64,000 nt of DNA from Thermococcus sp. 18S1 (GCF_012027645.1 NZ_SNUU01000001.1:434001-498000); one strand, 5' to 3'. Shown: positions 17,811-26,171, counted from the stretch's first letter. Notes: generated from the letters alone by a model not told the origin. Numbers and translations are program-made.

Positions 17811-19097
17811 TCACACCCCTATGTACCTTATCCAGAGCAGCCCGAGTCCTATGGCCACGGTGACGAACATTATAACAATTCCAATCTTAAGGAAGTCCAT
17901 AAACGTTATCCGAACGCCCTCCCTGCTGGCGATACCTATGACAACCACGTTGGCGCTCGCACCTATGGCGGTTCCGTTGCCTCCAAGACAGGCTCCCAGG
18001 GAGAGGGCCCACCAGAGCGGGTAAACGTTCATCGAACTTCCCATCGCCTTTATGAGGGGTATCATCGCCGCGGTTAGGGGGATGTTGTCCACTATCGCGG
18101 ATGATATCGCGGAGAACCAGGTTATTATAATCAGCGCCTCGCCGGTGTTCCCGATGTATCCCAGTATCCAGCGGGCAACCCCGTCTATGATGCCCGTCTC
18201 CACGAGGGCACCGACGAGTATGAAGAGGCCCATGAAGAAGAATATTGCCGTCCACTCGACCTTTTCGAGTATCTCCTCCGGGTCCATCCCAGCCCACAGG
18301 AGGAGAACGGAGGCACCGGTGAGGGCAACGACCGCCGGGGGAATATCAAGCCTGTCGTGGACGAAGAAGAGCATGACCACGCCGAGTATAACCGCCACGG
18401 ACTTCTTGAAAAGGGAGTAGTCCCTTATGGCATCCCTCTCATCGAGCTCACCGAGGGTCGAAAGTATCTTGTCCCTTTTGGCGTCGCTGATCTTCATAGC
18501 GTTCCGGTAAACCAGGTATATTATCCCGAGGGAAACGAAGAGGTCCACGAGCGCTATCGGCCCCATGTTGAGGAGGAACTCGTTGAAGCTCAGTCCTGCG
18601 GCAGAGCCTATCATTATGTTGGGGGGGTCTCCAATTAGGGTTGCGGTTCCGCCGATGTTGGAGGCGAAGACCTCCGCCAGGAGAAACGGGACAGGGTTTA
18701 TGTCCATCAGGCGCGTTATGTAGAGGAGCATCGGGGTCAATAGCAGGACGGTTGTAACGTTGTCAAGAACCGAGCTTATGACTGCGGTAACAACGGAGAA
18801 CAGCAGGAGAACCTTCATAGGGCTTCCCTTTGCGAACTTGGCGGTTTTTATGGCTATGAACTCAAAGAGACCGCTCTCCTTGGAGGTGTTGACGATTATC
18901 ATCATGCCGATGAGGAGGAAGAGCGTGTCGAGGTCGAGGTGCTCGGGAAGTGCCTCCCACGGCACTATGCCGAGGAATAACACAACGGCCGCACCGAAGA
19001 GGGCCGCAACCGTTCTGTGAACCCTCTCGCTGATTATCATGGTGTAGGTTATCAGGAACACTGCAACGGCTATTCCTGCTGTGATGGTCTGCTCCAT
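17811..19097 (-). CDS. ArsB/NhaD-type ion transporter (SLC13/IT superfamily permease)
   Basis: A 428-residue permease with about eleven membrane helices. It has the two inverted-repeat hairpins typical of the IT superfamily, seen as DNVTTVLLLTPM with NIGGTATLIGDPPNIMIG in the first half and DNIPLTAAMIPLIK with LGACLGGNGTAIGASANVV in the second. These match ArsB/NhaD-like anion or sodium transporters; arsenite export, Na/H exchange and citrate or other anion transport are all possible. ATG 19097 follows GGGTGGTG. It sits between two Usp genes on one strand (13-base and 4-base gaps), an arrangement that suggests Usp control of its activity. Confidence 0.85.
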   Translation of the reverse strand: MEQTITAGIAVAVFLITYTMIISERVHRTVAALFGAAVVLFLGIVPWEALPEHLDLDTLFLLIGMMIIVNTSKESGLFEFIAIKTAKFAKGSPMKVLLLFSVVTAVISSVLDNVTTVLLLTPMLLYITRLMDINPVPFLLAEVFASNIGGTATLIGDPPNIMIGSAAGLSFNEFLLNMGPIALVDLFVSLGIIYLVYRNAMKISDAKRDKILSTLGELDERDAIRDYSLFKKSVAVILGVVMLFFVHDRLDIPPAVVALTGASVLLLWAGMDPEEILEKVEWTAIFFFMGLFILVGALVETGIIDGVARWILGYIGNTGEALIIITWFSAISSAIVDNIPLTAAMIPLIKAMGSSMNVYPLWWALSLGACLGGNGTAIGASANVVVIGIASREGVRITFMDFLKIGIVIMFVTVAIGLGLLWIRYIGV

Positions 19098-19110
19098 GGT
19101 CACCACCCAA

Positions 19111-19668
19111 CTAGTAGATTATAACAGGGCTCTCAAGATGCTGGACTATCTTCAGAACGACGGGGCTCACGGGGGACGTCTTGGTAACCTCCGAGCCGTA
19201 GCTCCTAGACACGATGAGGAGGTCAAAGTTCTCGTTCTCCATGAGCCGTATGACATCGTCACTCTTGCTCCCTATGAACTGCCTCCGCTCTATTTTAAGG
19301 CCCAGCTCCTCGAGTCTGGGGGCTATTTTGAGAATTAATGCCCTGGCAAATTCCATTTTGGCACTTCTGAGTTTTTCAGCCTCCTCCTTCCCAAGGGTCT
19401 GCTCAATGAGCGCCAGTGTCCGTTTTTCCGAGATGTATACGAGCGTCACAGACGCACCGCTGTAGGCGCTCAGAGTGTCGTAGAGCTCCTCCGGTATCTC
19501 GCTGGAGAACCTGTCGATGGGAATCAGAATCGAACGAACCTCTGGAAGTACGAACTCCTCAGGAAGGAGCAAAAACTCCCGGTACCGCCGGGTTATCTCC
19601 TCGTACCTGTCCCCGGCGATGTTCCGGAACTTCCTCTGAATGAGCCTGCTGAATATGTCCATTCCCAT
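19111..19668 (-). CDS. Usp-like protein, degenerate nucleotide loop
   Basis: A 185-residue Usp-fold protein with a 45-residue N-terminal extension (DRYEEITRRYREFLLLPEEFVLPEV) before the first strand RSILIPIDRF. The usual glycine-rich ATP loop is missing: the equivalent stretch is SRSYGSEVTKTSPVSPVV, so it is probably not a nucleotide binder. The ATG codons at 19668 and 19662 both follow GGAAGGTGGGG; CTTATATATTCC near 19698 places the transcript start right at this site. Longer frames upstream run through the promoter. It heads the Usp-permease-Usp operon and is divergent from the S16 protease gene. Confidence 0.75.
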   Translation of the reverse strand: MGMDIFSRLIQRKFRNIAGDRYEEITRRYREFLLLPEEFVLPEVRSILIPIDRFSSEIPEELYDTLSAYSGASVTLVYISEKRTLALIEQTLGKEEAEKLRSAKMEFARALILKIAPRLEELGLKIERRQFIGSKSDDVIRLMENENFDLLIVSRSYGSEVTKTSPVSPVVLKIVQHLESPVIIY

Positions 19669-19781
19669 CCCCACCTTCCGAAGGGAGAAGAGGAATATAT
19701 AAGCTTTTTCTGGCCTCCCACCCATCCCAGAGGGCCTAACTTTGAAAAGAAAAAGGTCATCCAAACGAGATTTCATTAAAC

Positions 19782-19793
19782 GGATGAACCACA
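19782..19793 (+). promoter_or_regulatory. GGATGAACCACA element, copy 2 (S16 protease promoter)
   Basis: The same 12-mer as at 16571-16582, here directly upstream of the TATA element CCTTTATTAAAAGC (19798-19811). The predicted transcript start near 19828 fits the ATG at 19837. An upstream position would suit an activator. Confidence 0.35.
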
Positions 19794-19836
19794 AACCCTT
19801 TATTAAAAGCTGCAGAGATGAGTGCGGGGTGAGAGT

Positions 19837-21774
19837 ATGAAACGAACAGCGGCCGTGCTTCTCATAGCCCTGCTGATTCTGCCGTTCGCAGGATTTGCAG
19901 CGGCCCAGTGCCCAGAAGGGGGACACACGGTTGTTCTAAAGGCGCCGGCAGTCTCAAAGACTTCCAACGGAGAACTCGTTGGAGTGGCCACGGACTTCGT
20001 GATAACAGTCGCACCTGGATCGGGGCATGTCTACGTGGAGACCTGGCCTCTGGCAGAGGTAGATATGCAGGCCAGCGCGAGGCTGGCCGCTCAGATAGCG
20101 GGCAAGGTTCTCGGCGTGGATATGAACAAGTACGACGTCTTCATTCAGATAAAAGCAGACTCTCCAATTATCGGTGGTCCCTCGGCCGGCGGAACCATGA
20201 CCGTCGGAATAATAGCTGCCCTCGAGGGATGGAAGGTCAATCCAAAGGTCATGATGACGGGAATGATAAACCCCGACGGCACCATCGGCCCGGTTGGTGG
20301 AATACTGGAGAAGGCATCCGCCGCCCACGATGTCGGGGCCACCGTGTTCCTCATTCCAGAGGGACAGCGGGTTCAGTACGTACAGGAGACCCAGAAGAAG
20401 GAGATAGGAGGTATAGTGGAGATAAACACTCAGACAAAGAAGGTTGACGTGGTAGATTACGCAAAAGAGCGTTGGGGCCTGACTGTTGTCGAGATAAAGG
20501 ACATATACGACGCCGTTTACTACTTTACAGGGCGCAGGATACCGAGGCCCGAGACTCCATCCTACGTCAGCGTTGATACGTCGTTCCTCAAAGACGACGC
20601 GCTGAGCGACTACGACAACACCACGGCATACTACATGGAGACCCTCCAGAAGCTCAAGGACAGCGACGTCAGCTACGCGACGTACACCACGCTGATGGAG
20701 GCCCTGAACCAGGCAAGCGCGGTTCTCAACCAGTCAAAGGAAGCGATCGACGATGGCATGTACTACACCGCACTCAGCAAGGACTTCCAGGCAAGGATAA
20801 TGATACGGCACGTTGACTGGTACCTGGACGTGAAGTCCCAGGACGATGTTCAGAGGCTCCTCAAAACAGCAGGAAACCAGATAAACGCGTCGGAAAGCAC
20901 AGTCTCTGGAATAACCATAAAGGGAGTCACGATGCTCCAGGCAGTGGCGGCCGCAGAGGAGAGGGTGGAGCAGGCCAAGGGACTGCTCGAGGAGGCGTGG
21001 AAGTACTACTACAGCGGCGACTACTGGGACGCTGTGGGAGATGCAGCATACGCCTACGAGAGGGCCAAGACCGCAGAGTTCTGGGCGCACCTCGGGGAGA
21101 GGTTCGCCGGAAACGATGAGATAAGCAGAGAGGTCGTCAAGGCCACAGCGAGGGACTACATAGACGAATCCAGCCTCATCGTTACATACATCGAGTCGAT
21201 GTACGGCACCGTTGGGGGCGACCTCAGCCAGAGTATTCAGCAGGCGGAACAGTACTACGAGGACGGCAAGTACTCGGCGGCACTGTTCACTGCGATGGAG
21301 GCACGCGTGAGGGCCCAGGTCTTCCTTGACACGCTGGGTATAGACAACAGAAGCGTGCTGATGGACAAAATGGGAGCGATGAGGGACGACGCCAAAACGG
21401 CCATAGGAATGGCCCAGAGCCAGGGCGTCACGCCCATCCTTGCGATGGCCTACTACGAGTTCGCAGAGAGCTATGAAAAGAGTGCAGAGGAAAACGGAAG
21501 TATCGACGACATGCAGACCGCGATGATATTCTACCAGTACGCCAGGGAAACCGCCGGCCTCTTCCTCAGCACGCCGTCCCAGCAGACCCCGCTGCCTCAA
21601 GACAACTCAACCGGAGTACCCCAGATAATCATACCCACCAGCACGTCCACCCCGACAGATGGCTCTCCCAGTGCCCGGTCGGAGGGGACGTCCGAGGGAC
21701 TCCCCGCCGCGGCCCTGGCGATAACGGCGGTGGGAGCATTCCTGGTAGGTGCCCTTGTTGGAAGAAAGCTCTGA
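19837..21774 (+). CDS. secreted, membrane-anchored Lon-type (S16) serine protease
   Basis: A 645-residue protein: signal peptide (1-23), a Lon-type S16 protease domain (about 25-215), a long alpha-helical region (about 235-560), a Ser/Thr/Pro-rich linker, and a C-terminal membrane helix (about 622-642). The catalytic dyad is visible: Ser116 in GGPSAGGTM and Lys159 in GGILEKASAA, with the 43-residue Ser-Lys spacing of Lon proteases. No AAA+ domain is fused, so it must act on substrates without its own ATPase, outside the membrane. The helical part (with EQYYEDGKYSAALFTAMEARVRA-like repeats) may be a TPR-like adaptor. ATG 19837 follows GGGGTGAG. Confidence 0.88.
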   Translation: MKRTAAVLLIALLILPFAGFAAAQCPEGGHTVVLKAPAVSKTSNGELVGVATDFVITVAPGSGHVYVETWPLAEVDMQASARLAAQIAGKVLGVDMNKYDVFIQIKADSPIIGGPSAGGTMTVGIIAALEGWKVNPKVMMTGMINPDGTIGPVGGILEKASAAHDVGATVFLIPEGQRVQYVQETQKKEIGGIVEINTQTKKVDVVDYAKERWGLTVVEIKDIYDAVYYFTGRRIPRPETPSYVSVDTSFLKDDALSDYDNTTAYYMETLQKLKDSDVSYATYTTLMEALNQASAVLNQSKEAIDDGMYYTALSKDFQARIMIRHVDWYLDVKSQDDVQRLLKTAGNQINASESTVSGITIKGVTMLQAVAAAEERVEQAKGLLEEAWKYYYSGDYWDAVGDAAYAYERAKTAEFWAHLGERFAGNDEISREVVKATARDYIDESSLIVTYIESMYGTVGGDLSQSIQQAEQYYEDGKYSAALFTAMEARVRAQVFLDTLGIDNRSVLMDKMGAMRDDAKTAIGMAQSQGVTPILAMAYYEFAESYEKSAEENGSIDDMQTAMIFYQYARETAGLFLSTPSQQTPLPQDNSTGVPQIIIPTSTSTPTDGSPSARSEGTSEGLPAAALAITAVGAFLVGALVGRKL

Positions 21775-21813
21775 GTTCGTCCAAGACGTCTTTGCCTCAC
21801 TCTTTTTATGTCT

Positions 21814-22920
21814 TTAAACCAATGCCTTCAGGAATTCAACGTAGACGCGCTTCACCCTCTCCAGGGATTCAACGCTCACCCACTCGTCGCTCCCGTGCCA
21901 GTTACCACCGACCGGCCCGTAAACCAGCGTCGGCTTGTTGAGGTAAGTTCCAAAGTAGTTGAAGTCCCCCACGCTCCGGCCGTAGATTATCTCCGGCTCC
22001 CCGCCAAGGACGGTCCTGTGGGCGGACTTGAAGATGTTCACAAAGCGGTCGTTCTCCCTGACGACGTAGGGGAGCATATCCGGCGTCGGCCTCTCAAACT
22101 TCGAGACCCTGATGTCCCCCTTCAGCTTTATCCTCTCCGCGAGGTTGAGAAGCTCGGAGCTGACCCTCTCCCAGTCCTCGCCGATGACTATGTGCCTGTC
22201 TATTATCGCCCTGGCGTAGTCCGGGACGCTCAGGCCGTCGGCGGAGCCCTCAATGCGGAGGGTGCAGTAAGAGCCCACCCCAAGCTTTCTGTGGTTCCTG
22301 AAGCGTATCTTCCAGAGTGAGCCAACGAACCTCCCCAGCTCCTCTATGGCGTTGAGCCCCTCATGCGGCCTCGCCGCGTGGGCCTTCTTCCCGAAGACCT
22401 CCACCTGAACAACAAAACGCCCCCTTGCACCGAGCATGAGCCTCTCGTTCGTCGGCTCAGCGACGAGAACAACGTCAGCCCTGTCCAGCTTCCCGCTTCG
22501 TATCAGCTCCCAGGCACCCCTGGAGTAGCCCTCTTCATCAACGACCGCGGTGAATATCACGGTGGGCCTCTCCTTTCGGGGAAGCTCCGCCATCTCGACG
22601 AACGCGGACAGAAGCGCCGCAAGGCCCGCCTTCATGTCCGCGCTTCCCAGGCCATAGAAGCGGTCACCTTCCAGCTCTCCCCGGGGGTTCTTTGTCCAGT
22701 TGGGGGACAGATTGACGGTGTCCATATGACCGTTCAGAACGACAGTGTAGCTCCTTCCGGGAAGATGAGCTATTACGTTGCTCCCAAAGCCCTCAACGGG
22801 AAGGAGCTCCACGTCGAAGCCGTGCTCCTCGAGAAACGAAGCGATGAACCGGGAGATTTCCTCCTCTTTTCCAAACGGGGAGCTGATGGACACCAGCTCC
22901 TTCAGGAGGTCAAATTCCAT
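21814..22920 (-). CDS. M20 family metallopeptidase/deacylase
   Basis: A 368-residue M20 zinc enzyme of the ArgE/DapE/ACY1/CPG2 type. Metal ligands and catalytic residues are present: NGHMDTV (His and catalytic Asp), GSADMKAG (bridging Asp), VVDEEGYSRG (catalytic Glu and ligand), VAEPT, and HGSDEW near the C terminus (last His ligand). The lid domain begins at LGARGRFVVQVEVFGKKAHAARPHEG. Substrate specificity, peptide or N-acyl amino acid, cannot be told. ATG 22920 follows GGTGATGG; the frame runs 35 codons further upstream but through the AT-rich intergenic region. It converges on the S16 protease gene. Confidence 0.87.
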   Translation of the reverse strand: MEFDLLKELVSISSPFGKEEEISRFIASFLEEHGFDVELLPVEGFGSNVIAHLPGRSYTVVLNGHMDTVNLSPNWTKNPRGELEGDRFYGLGSADMKAGLAALLSAFVEMAELPRKERPTVIFTAVVDEEGYSRGAWELIRSGKLDRADVVLVAEPTNERLMLGARGRFVVQVEVFGKKAHAARPHEGLNAIEELGRFVGSLWKIRFRNHRKLGVGSYCTLRIEGSADGLSVPDYARAIIDRHIVIGEDWERVSSELLNLAERIKLKGDIRVSKFERPTPDMLPYVVRENDRFVNIFKSAHRTVLGGEPEIIYGRSVGDFNYFGTYLNKPTLVYGPVGGNWHGSDEWVSVESLERVKRVYVEFLKALV

Positions 22921-23193
22921 ATAACCATCACCATGTAATAAAAACGACAAAGTGCTTAAGTAATTTTCCCTAATCACATTGAACAAAATTTGACCAAAGT
23001 CCCAGTTTTTTTCAATAAATGCCAAAGGAATCCCTGAATTTCACGGGAAAGGATTATACATCTATCAAGGCGAGTACTAAGCCCACAGCATCCACGAGCG
23101 GACGTATTTCACTCAACATGTCATCGAGCATAAGGTAACGCGGCAGGTGAAACCAGAAACGATTGGTGTACCAAGAACAGGAAGTTTGTTTTC

Positions 23194-23271
23194 TGGTGGA
23201 CCGGGCGGGATTTGAACCCGCGGCCTCCGCCTTGCGAGGGCGGCGCTCATACCAGGCTGAGCTACCGGCCC
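23194..23271 (-). tRNA. tRNA-Ala (CGC)
   Basis: A complete cloverleaf of 78 nt with encoded CCA. The acceptor stem GGGCCGG/CCGGTCC contains the G3:U70 pair that identifies alanine tRNA. The anticodon loop is CTCGCAA (anticodon CGC), and the T loop is TTCAAAT. No intron is seen. A CTTTTAAAC TATA element lies near 23305 on the same strand. Confidence 0.97.
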
Positions 23272-23340
23272 ACACCCGGTATTAGGAACCGGCCCGGGGT
23301 TTAAAAGCTTTTGGTTCCCCCAGCTTCTTTCGTTTCCATA

Positions 23341-23359
23341 TTCGTGTCAAAGACACGAA
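23341..23359. promoter_or_regulatory. perfect 8-bp inverted repeat upstream of malic enzyme
   Basis: TTCGTGTC-aaa-GACACGAA is a perfect palindrome that ends about 11 bases before the TATA element CCCTTTTAACTT (23369-23380) of the malic enzyme gene. Its placement next to BRE/TATA suggests a transcription factor site. The factor is not known. Confidence 0.5.
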
Positions 23360-23409
23360 ACCACCAAAGCCCTTTTAACTTACACATGCCAACAAACACC
23401 GGTGGTGGG

Positions 23410-24696
23410 ATGGACCCCCTAACGTTTCACAGGAACAACTTCATAGGGAACGGAAAGGTAGAGGTGATACCCAAGGTTCCCCTCACGGGGGAGAGCCTCA
23501 GCCTCGCTTACACGCCGGGTGTGGCGGAGGTCTCGCGAAGGATACGAGAAAATCCCGAGGACGTCTTTGAATACACCAACCGCGGAAACACGATAGCAGT
23601 CGTGAGCGATGGAACGCGTGTCCTGGGCCTCGGAGACATAGGGCCCCTTGGGGCGCTCCCTGTCATGGAGGGTAAGGCTTTGCTCTTCAAGGCCTTTGGG
23701 GGAGTTGATGCCTTTCCGCTTGTTTTAGCAGAAAAAGACCCCGAGCACTTCATAGAAGTCGTTAAGGCCGTCTCGCCCTCTTTCGGGGGAATCAACCTCG
23801 AGGACATCTCTTCCCCGAAATGCTTCTACGTCCTTGAGAGGCTGAGGAAAGAGCTCGAAATTCCCGTCTTCCACGACGACCAGCAGGGAACCGCGAGTGT
23901 CGTCTTAGCGGCGCTCATAAATTCGCTGAAGGTGGTCGGAAAGAAGCCCGGCGAAATCACGGTCGCGCTCTTCGGGGCGGGGGCAGCGGGATTCGCCACC
24001 CTCAGACTGATCACGAAGGCCGGAGTATCAGCAGGAAACGTCCGCGTTGTCGAGCTTGTGAACGGGGAGCCGAGGATCCTGACACCGGACCTTCCGCTTG
24101 AGAAGCTCTTCCCCTACCGCGGCGGGCTTCTTGAAAAGACCAACGCCGAGGGAATTGAGGGCGGCCCGGAGGAGGCGCTGAAGGGTGCGGACGTTCTCAT
24201 CTCCTTCACGAGGCCCGGACCGGGCGTCATAAAGCCAGAGTGGATTGAGAGAATGGCCGACGACGCGATAGTATTCCCTCTCGCCAATCCGACGCCCGAG
24301 ATACTCCCCGAGGAGGCCAAAAAGGCCGGCGCAAGGATAGTGGCCACCGGCAGAAGCGACTACCCGAACCAGGTGAACAACCTCCTGGGTTTTCCTGCGA
24401 TTTTCAGGGGAGCCCTCGACGTGAGGGCCAGAACCATAACGGACGGGATGGTCATCGCCGCCGCAACGGCCATGGCGGAAACCATCGAGCCGAACGAGAA
24501 CGAGATAATCCCCTCACCGTTCCACCCAGACGTCCACCCGCGGGTCGCGAGGGCGGTTGCAGAGGAAGCGATGCGCGAAAACGTTGCAGGGATACGCGTG
24601 CGCGGAGAAGAGGTGGAGGAGAGGCTGAGGCGCTGGAGGGAGTTCTACGAGCGGGAGATAGCGCCCCTCAACGACCGTAGAGGGAGCTACCGTTAG
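23410..24696 (+). CDS. NAD(P)-dependent malic enzyme
   Basis: A 428-residue malic enzyme of the short archaeal/bacterial type. It catalyses oxidative decarboxylation of malate to pyruvate. Seen are SLAYTPGVAEV, the catalytic-lysine region NTIAVVSDGTRVLGLGDIGPLGALPVMEGKALLFK, the metal site VFHDDQQGTASVV, a Rossmann loop ALFGAGAAGFA, and FPLANPTPEI/TGRSDYPNQVNN. ATG 23410 follows GGTGGTGGG directly. A TATA box and a perfect inverted repeat lie upstream. The last 29 bases overlap the convergent fumarase beta gene; malic enzyme and fumarase together interconvert fumarate, malate and pyruvate. Confidence 0.95.
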   Translation: MDPLTFHRNNFIGNGKVEVIPKVPLTGESLSLAYTPGVAEVSRRIRENPEDVFEYTNRGNTIAVVSDGTRVLGLGDIGPLGALPVMEGKALLFKAFGGVDAFPLVLAEKDPEHFIEVVKAVSPSFGGINLEDISSPKCFYVLERLRKELEIPVFHDDQQGTASVVLAALINSLKVVGKKPGEITVALFGAGAAGFATLRLITKAGVSAGNVRVVELVNGEPRILTPDLPLEKLFPYRGGLLEKTNAEGIEGGPEEALKGADVLISFTRPGPGVIKPEWIERMADDAIVFPLANPTPEILPEEAKKAGARIVATGRSDYPNQVNNLLGFPAIFRGALDVRARTITDGMVIAAATAMAETIEPNENEIIPSPFHPDVHPRVARAVAEEAMRENVAGIRVRGEEVEERLRRWREFYEREIAPLNDRRGSYR

Positions 24697-25192
24697 CGTC
24701 TATCGCCACCAGAAGCGGGAAATCCTCGACTTCGAGAACCCACACCGCCTCCGGCGTTCCAAGCTCGTCGAGCCAGAGCACATCCCTGACTTTCTTTATG
24801 CTCTTCGCCGCGAGGGAGCCGGCCCCACCCGTGAAGGCGAAGTAAACGGCCCGGCCTTTAAAGGGCGCCGGATTCATCCCTCCCTTTCCGATTATCCCGC
24901 GGACGCCGAGGGAGAGAATCCCCTCCAGGTAGCGGTTCATCCTCGCGCTGGTCGTGGGGCCGGCAGAGACGACCTCATAGCCCCCGCCGCCTTTCCTCAC
25001 CACGGGCCCGCAGTGGTATATCACCGCGCCCTCAAGGTCGAGGGGAAGTTCCCCTTTCTCAGCCAGCTCAAGGATTTTCCTGTGCGCCGAATCCCTGGCG
25101 GTGTAAACCGTCCCGGAGAGGTGAACCACGTCGCCGGCCCTGAGATTCAGGACGTCCTCCTCCGTCAGGGGAGTTCTCAGCCTCACTGCCAA
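24668..25192 (-). CDS. fumB: class I fumarase, beta subunit
   Basis: The C-terminal-type subunit of a two-subunit [4Fe-4S] fumarase, 174 residues. Motifs include HLSGTVYTARDSAHRK, IYHCGPV, SAGPTTSARM and GKGGM, which match the beta chain of archaeal and anaerobic-bacterial fumarate hydratases (and L-tartrate dehydratase). It swings substrate between fumarate and malate with the alpha subunit encoded directly upstream, which it overlaps by ten bases. It also overlaps the convergent malic enzyme gene by 29 bases, a compact arrangement of two linked C4-acid enzymes. The symbol is generic for the beta chain. Confidence 0.92.
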   Translation of the reverse strand: MAVRLRTPLTEEDVLNLRAGDVVHLSGTVYTARDSAHRKILELAEKGELPLDLEGAVIYHCGPVVRKGGGGYEVVSAGPTTSARMNRYLEGILSLGVRGIIGKGGMNPAPFKGRAVYFAFTGGAGSLAAKSIKKVRDVLWLDELGTPEAVWVLEVEDFPLLVAIDANGSSLYGR

Positions 25193-26037
25193 ACCTCAAC
25201 CCTCCCGTCCGGCTTTATCCTCAGGAAAGCCCTCCTGTTGGCCCAGCACTGGACCACCAAACCGACCGGAAAGCTTGCGGGGTGCCTGTGGGCGACCTCG
25301 ATTTTGACGTCCAGCGCGGTGGTTCTGCCCCCCATGCCCATGGGGCCTATTCCGAGGGAGTTGACCTCCTCCAGGAGCTCAGCCTCGATTTCCGCTATTC
25401 TACCGTCGGGATTCCTCTCCCCAACCCTCCTGAGCAGGGCCCTCTTGGCCAGACTCAGCGAGAGGTCCGCGCTCCCGCCCACACCTATCCCCAGTATCAC
25501 CGGCGGACACGGCTTGCCGCCGCATTCCCTGACCCGTTCGAGGACGAAGCGCCTCACCCCCTCCCATCCCTCGCTTGGGGTCAGCATGGCGAGGGCGGAG
25601 CAGTTCTCGCTGCCGCCCCCCTTGGGGAGAACTGCCATCTCGATTTCGCTCCCCTCAACGAGCTCCCAATGGACCACAGGGACAAACCGACCGGTGTTGT
25701 CCCCGGAGTTTTTTCCGTTCAGAACATCGACGGCGTTGGGCCTGAGCGGAACCTCCCGCGTCGCCCTCCTAGCCGCCTCGACTATCGCCCCTTCCAGCCC
25801 GCGAAGGTAAGGACTCTCAACCCCCGCTCTCACGAAGAACGTGAGCGTTCCCGTGTCCTGGCAGACGGGGATTGAACCATCCCTCCCGATTTCTACCGCC
25901 TTCAGAATGTTTCCGAGGTTGAAGCGCGCTATCTCATCCTCCTCAAACTCGTAGGCCTTTCTGAGAGCCAAAACAACGTCGTCAGGAATCCTCGTAACCG
26001 CCAGTCTTATCGCCTCGACGATGGCATCGACAAGCAA
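25183..26037 (-). CDS. fumA: class I fumarase, alpha subunit
   Basis: The [4Fe-4S]-binding subunit of class I fumarase, 284 residues. Three cysteines suited to cluster binding are VCQDTGT, GSENCSALAM and GGKPCPPVILGIGVGGS; the GPMGMGGRTTALDVKIEVAHRHPASFPVG block is family typical. The start is TTG 26037: GGTGAG (26045-26050) lies at correct distance, and no ATG or GTG is better placed. The TATA element ACTTTTTAAT (26080-26071) sits just upstream. Two palindromes at 26116-26171 lie further upstream and may control it. Cofactor and substrate (fumarate versus tartrate) are assigned by family and by the neighbouring malic enzyme. Confidence 0.92.
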   Translation of the reverse strand: MLVDAIVEAIRLAVTRIPDDVVLALRKAYEFEEDEIARFNLGNILKAVEIGRDGSIPVCQDTGTLTFFVRAGVESPYLRGLEGAIVEAARRATREVPLRPNAVDVLNGKNSGDNTGRFVPVVHWELVEGSEIEMAVLPKGGGSENCSALAMLTPSEGWEGVRRFVLERVRECGGKPCPPVILGIGVGGSADLSLSLAKRALLRRVGERNPDGRIAEIEAELLEEVNSLGIGPMGMGGRTTALDVKIEVAHRHPASFPVGLVVQCWANRRAFLRIKPDGRVEVWQ

Positions 26038-26115
26038 TCGGCACTCACCTGTCTAAAGGTTGGGGTCTTGATTAAAAAGTTTGACGTGGGAATGGTTATA
26101 GGAAGGATTGCGAAA

Positions 26116-26171
26116 GTTTACCACCATACTGGTAAACTTTTCCAGAGAACTTTACCAGTATGCTGGTAAAG
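26116..26171. repeat. paired palindromes upstream of the fumarase genes
   Basis: Two perfect 8-bp-arm palindromes, GTTTACCA-N6-TGGTAAAC (26116-26137) and CTTTACCA-N6-TGGTAAAG (26150-26171), start 34 bp apart. The whole block, with flanking GCGAAAG and GGTTTGCG, is itself an imperfect inverted repeat. It lies between the end of the 3-phosphoglycerate dehydrogenase gene and the fumarase promoter, 36-91 bp upstream of the fumarase TATA box. It could be a two-site operator or a 3'-end structure; the regularity of TTTACCA-N6-TGGTAAA favours protein binding. Confidence 0.6.

Noticed and set aside
22921-23193. AT-rich 273-bp gap next to tRNA-Ala, with an open stretch of about 45 codons on the minus strand running on from the tRNA
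   Set aside because: Considered as a relic of an integrated element, since tRNA 3' ends are common targets. There is no repeat of the tRNA 3' end, no integrase motif and no ribosome site for the short frame; I see nothing certain in it besides the promoter of the M20 gene.
24668-24696. Overlap of malic enzyme and fumarase beta 3' ends as a possible fused or frameshifted gene
   Set aside because: Both reading frames are full length and convergent; 3' overlaps are common here (also hflX/PiT, Mrp-region genes and others).
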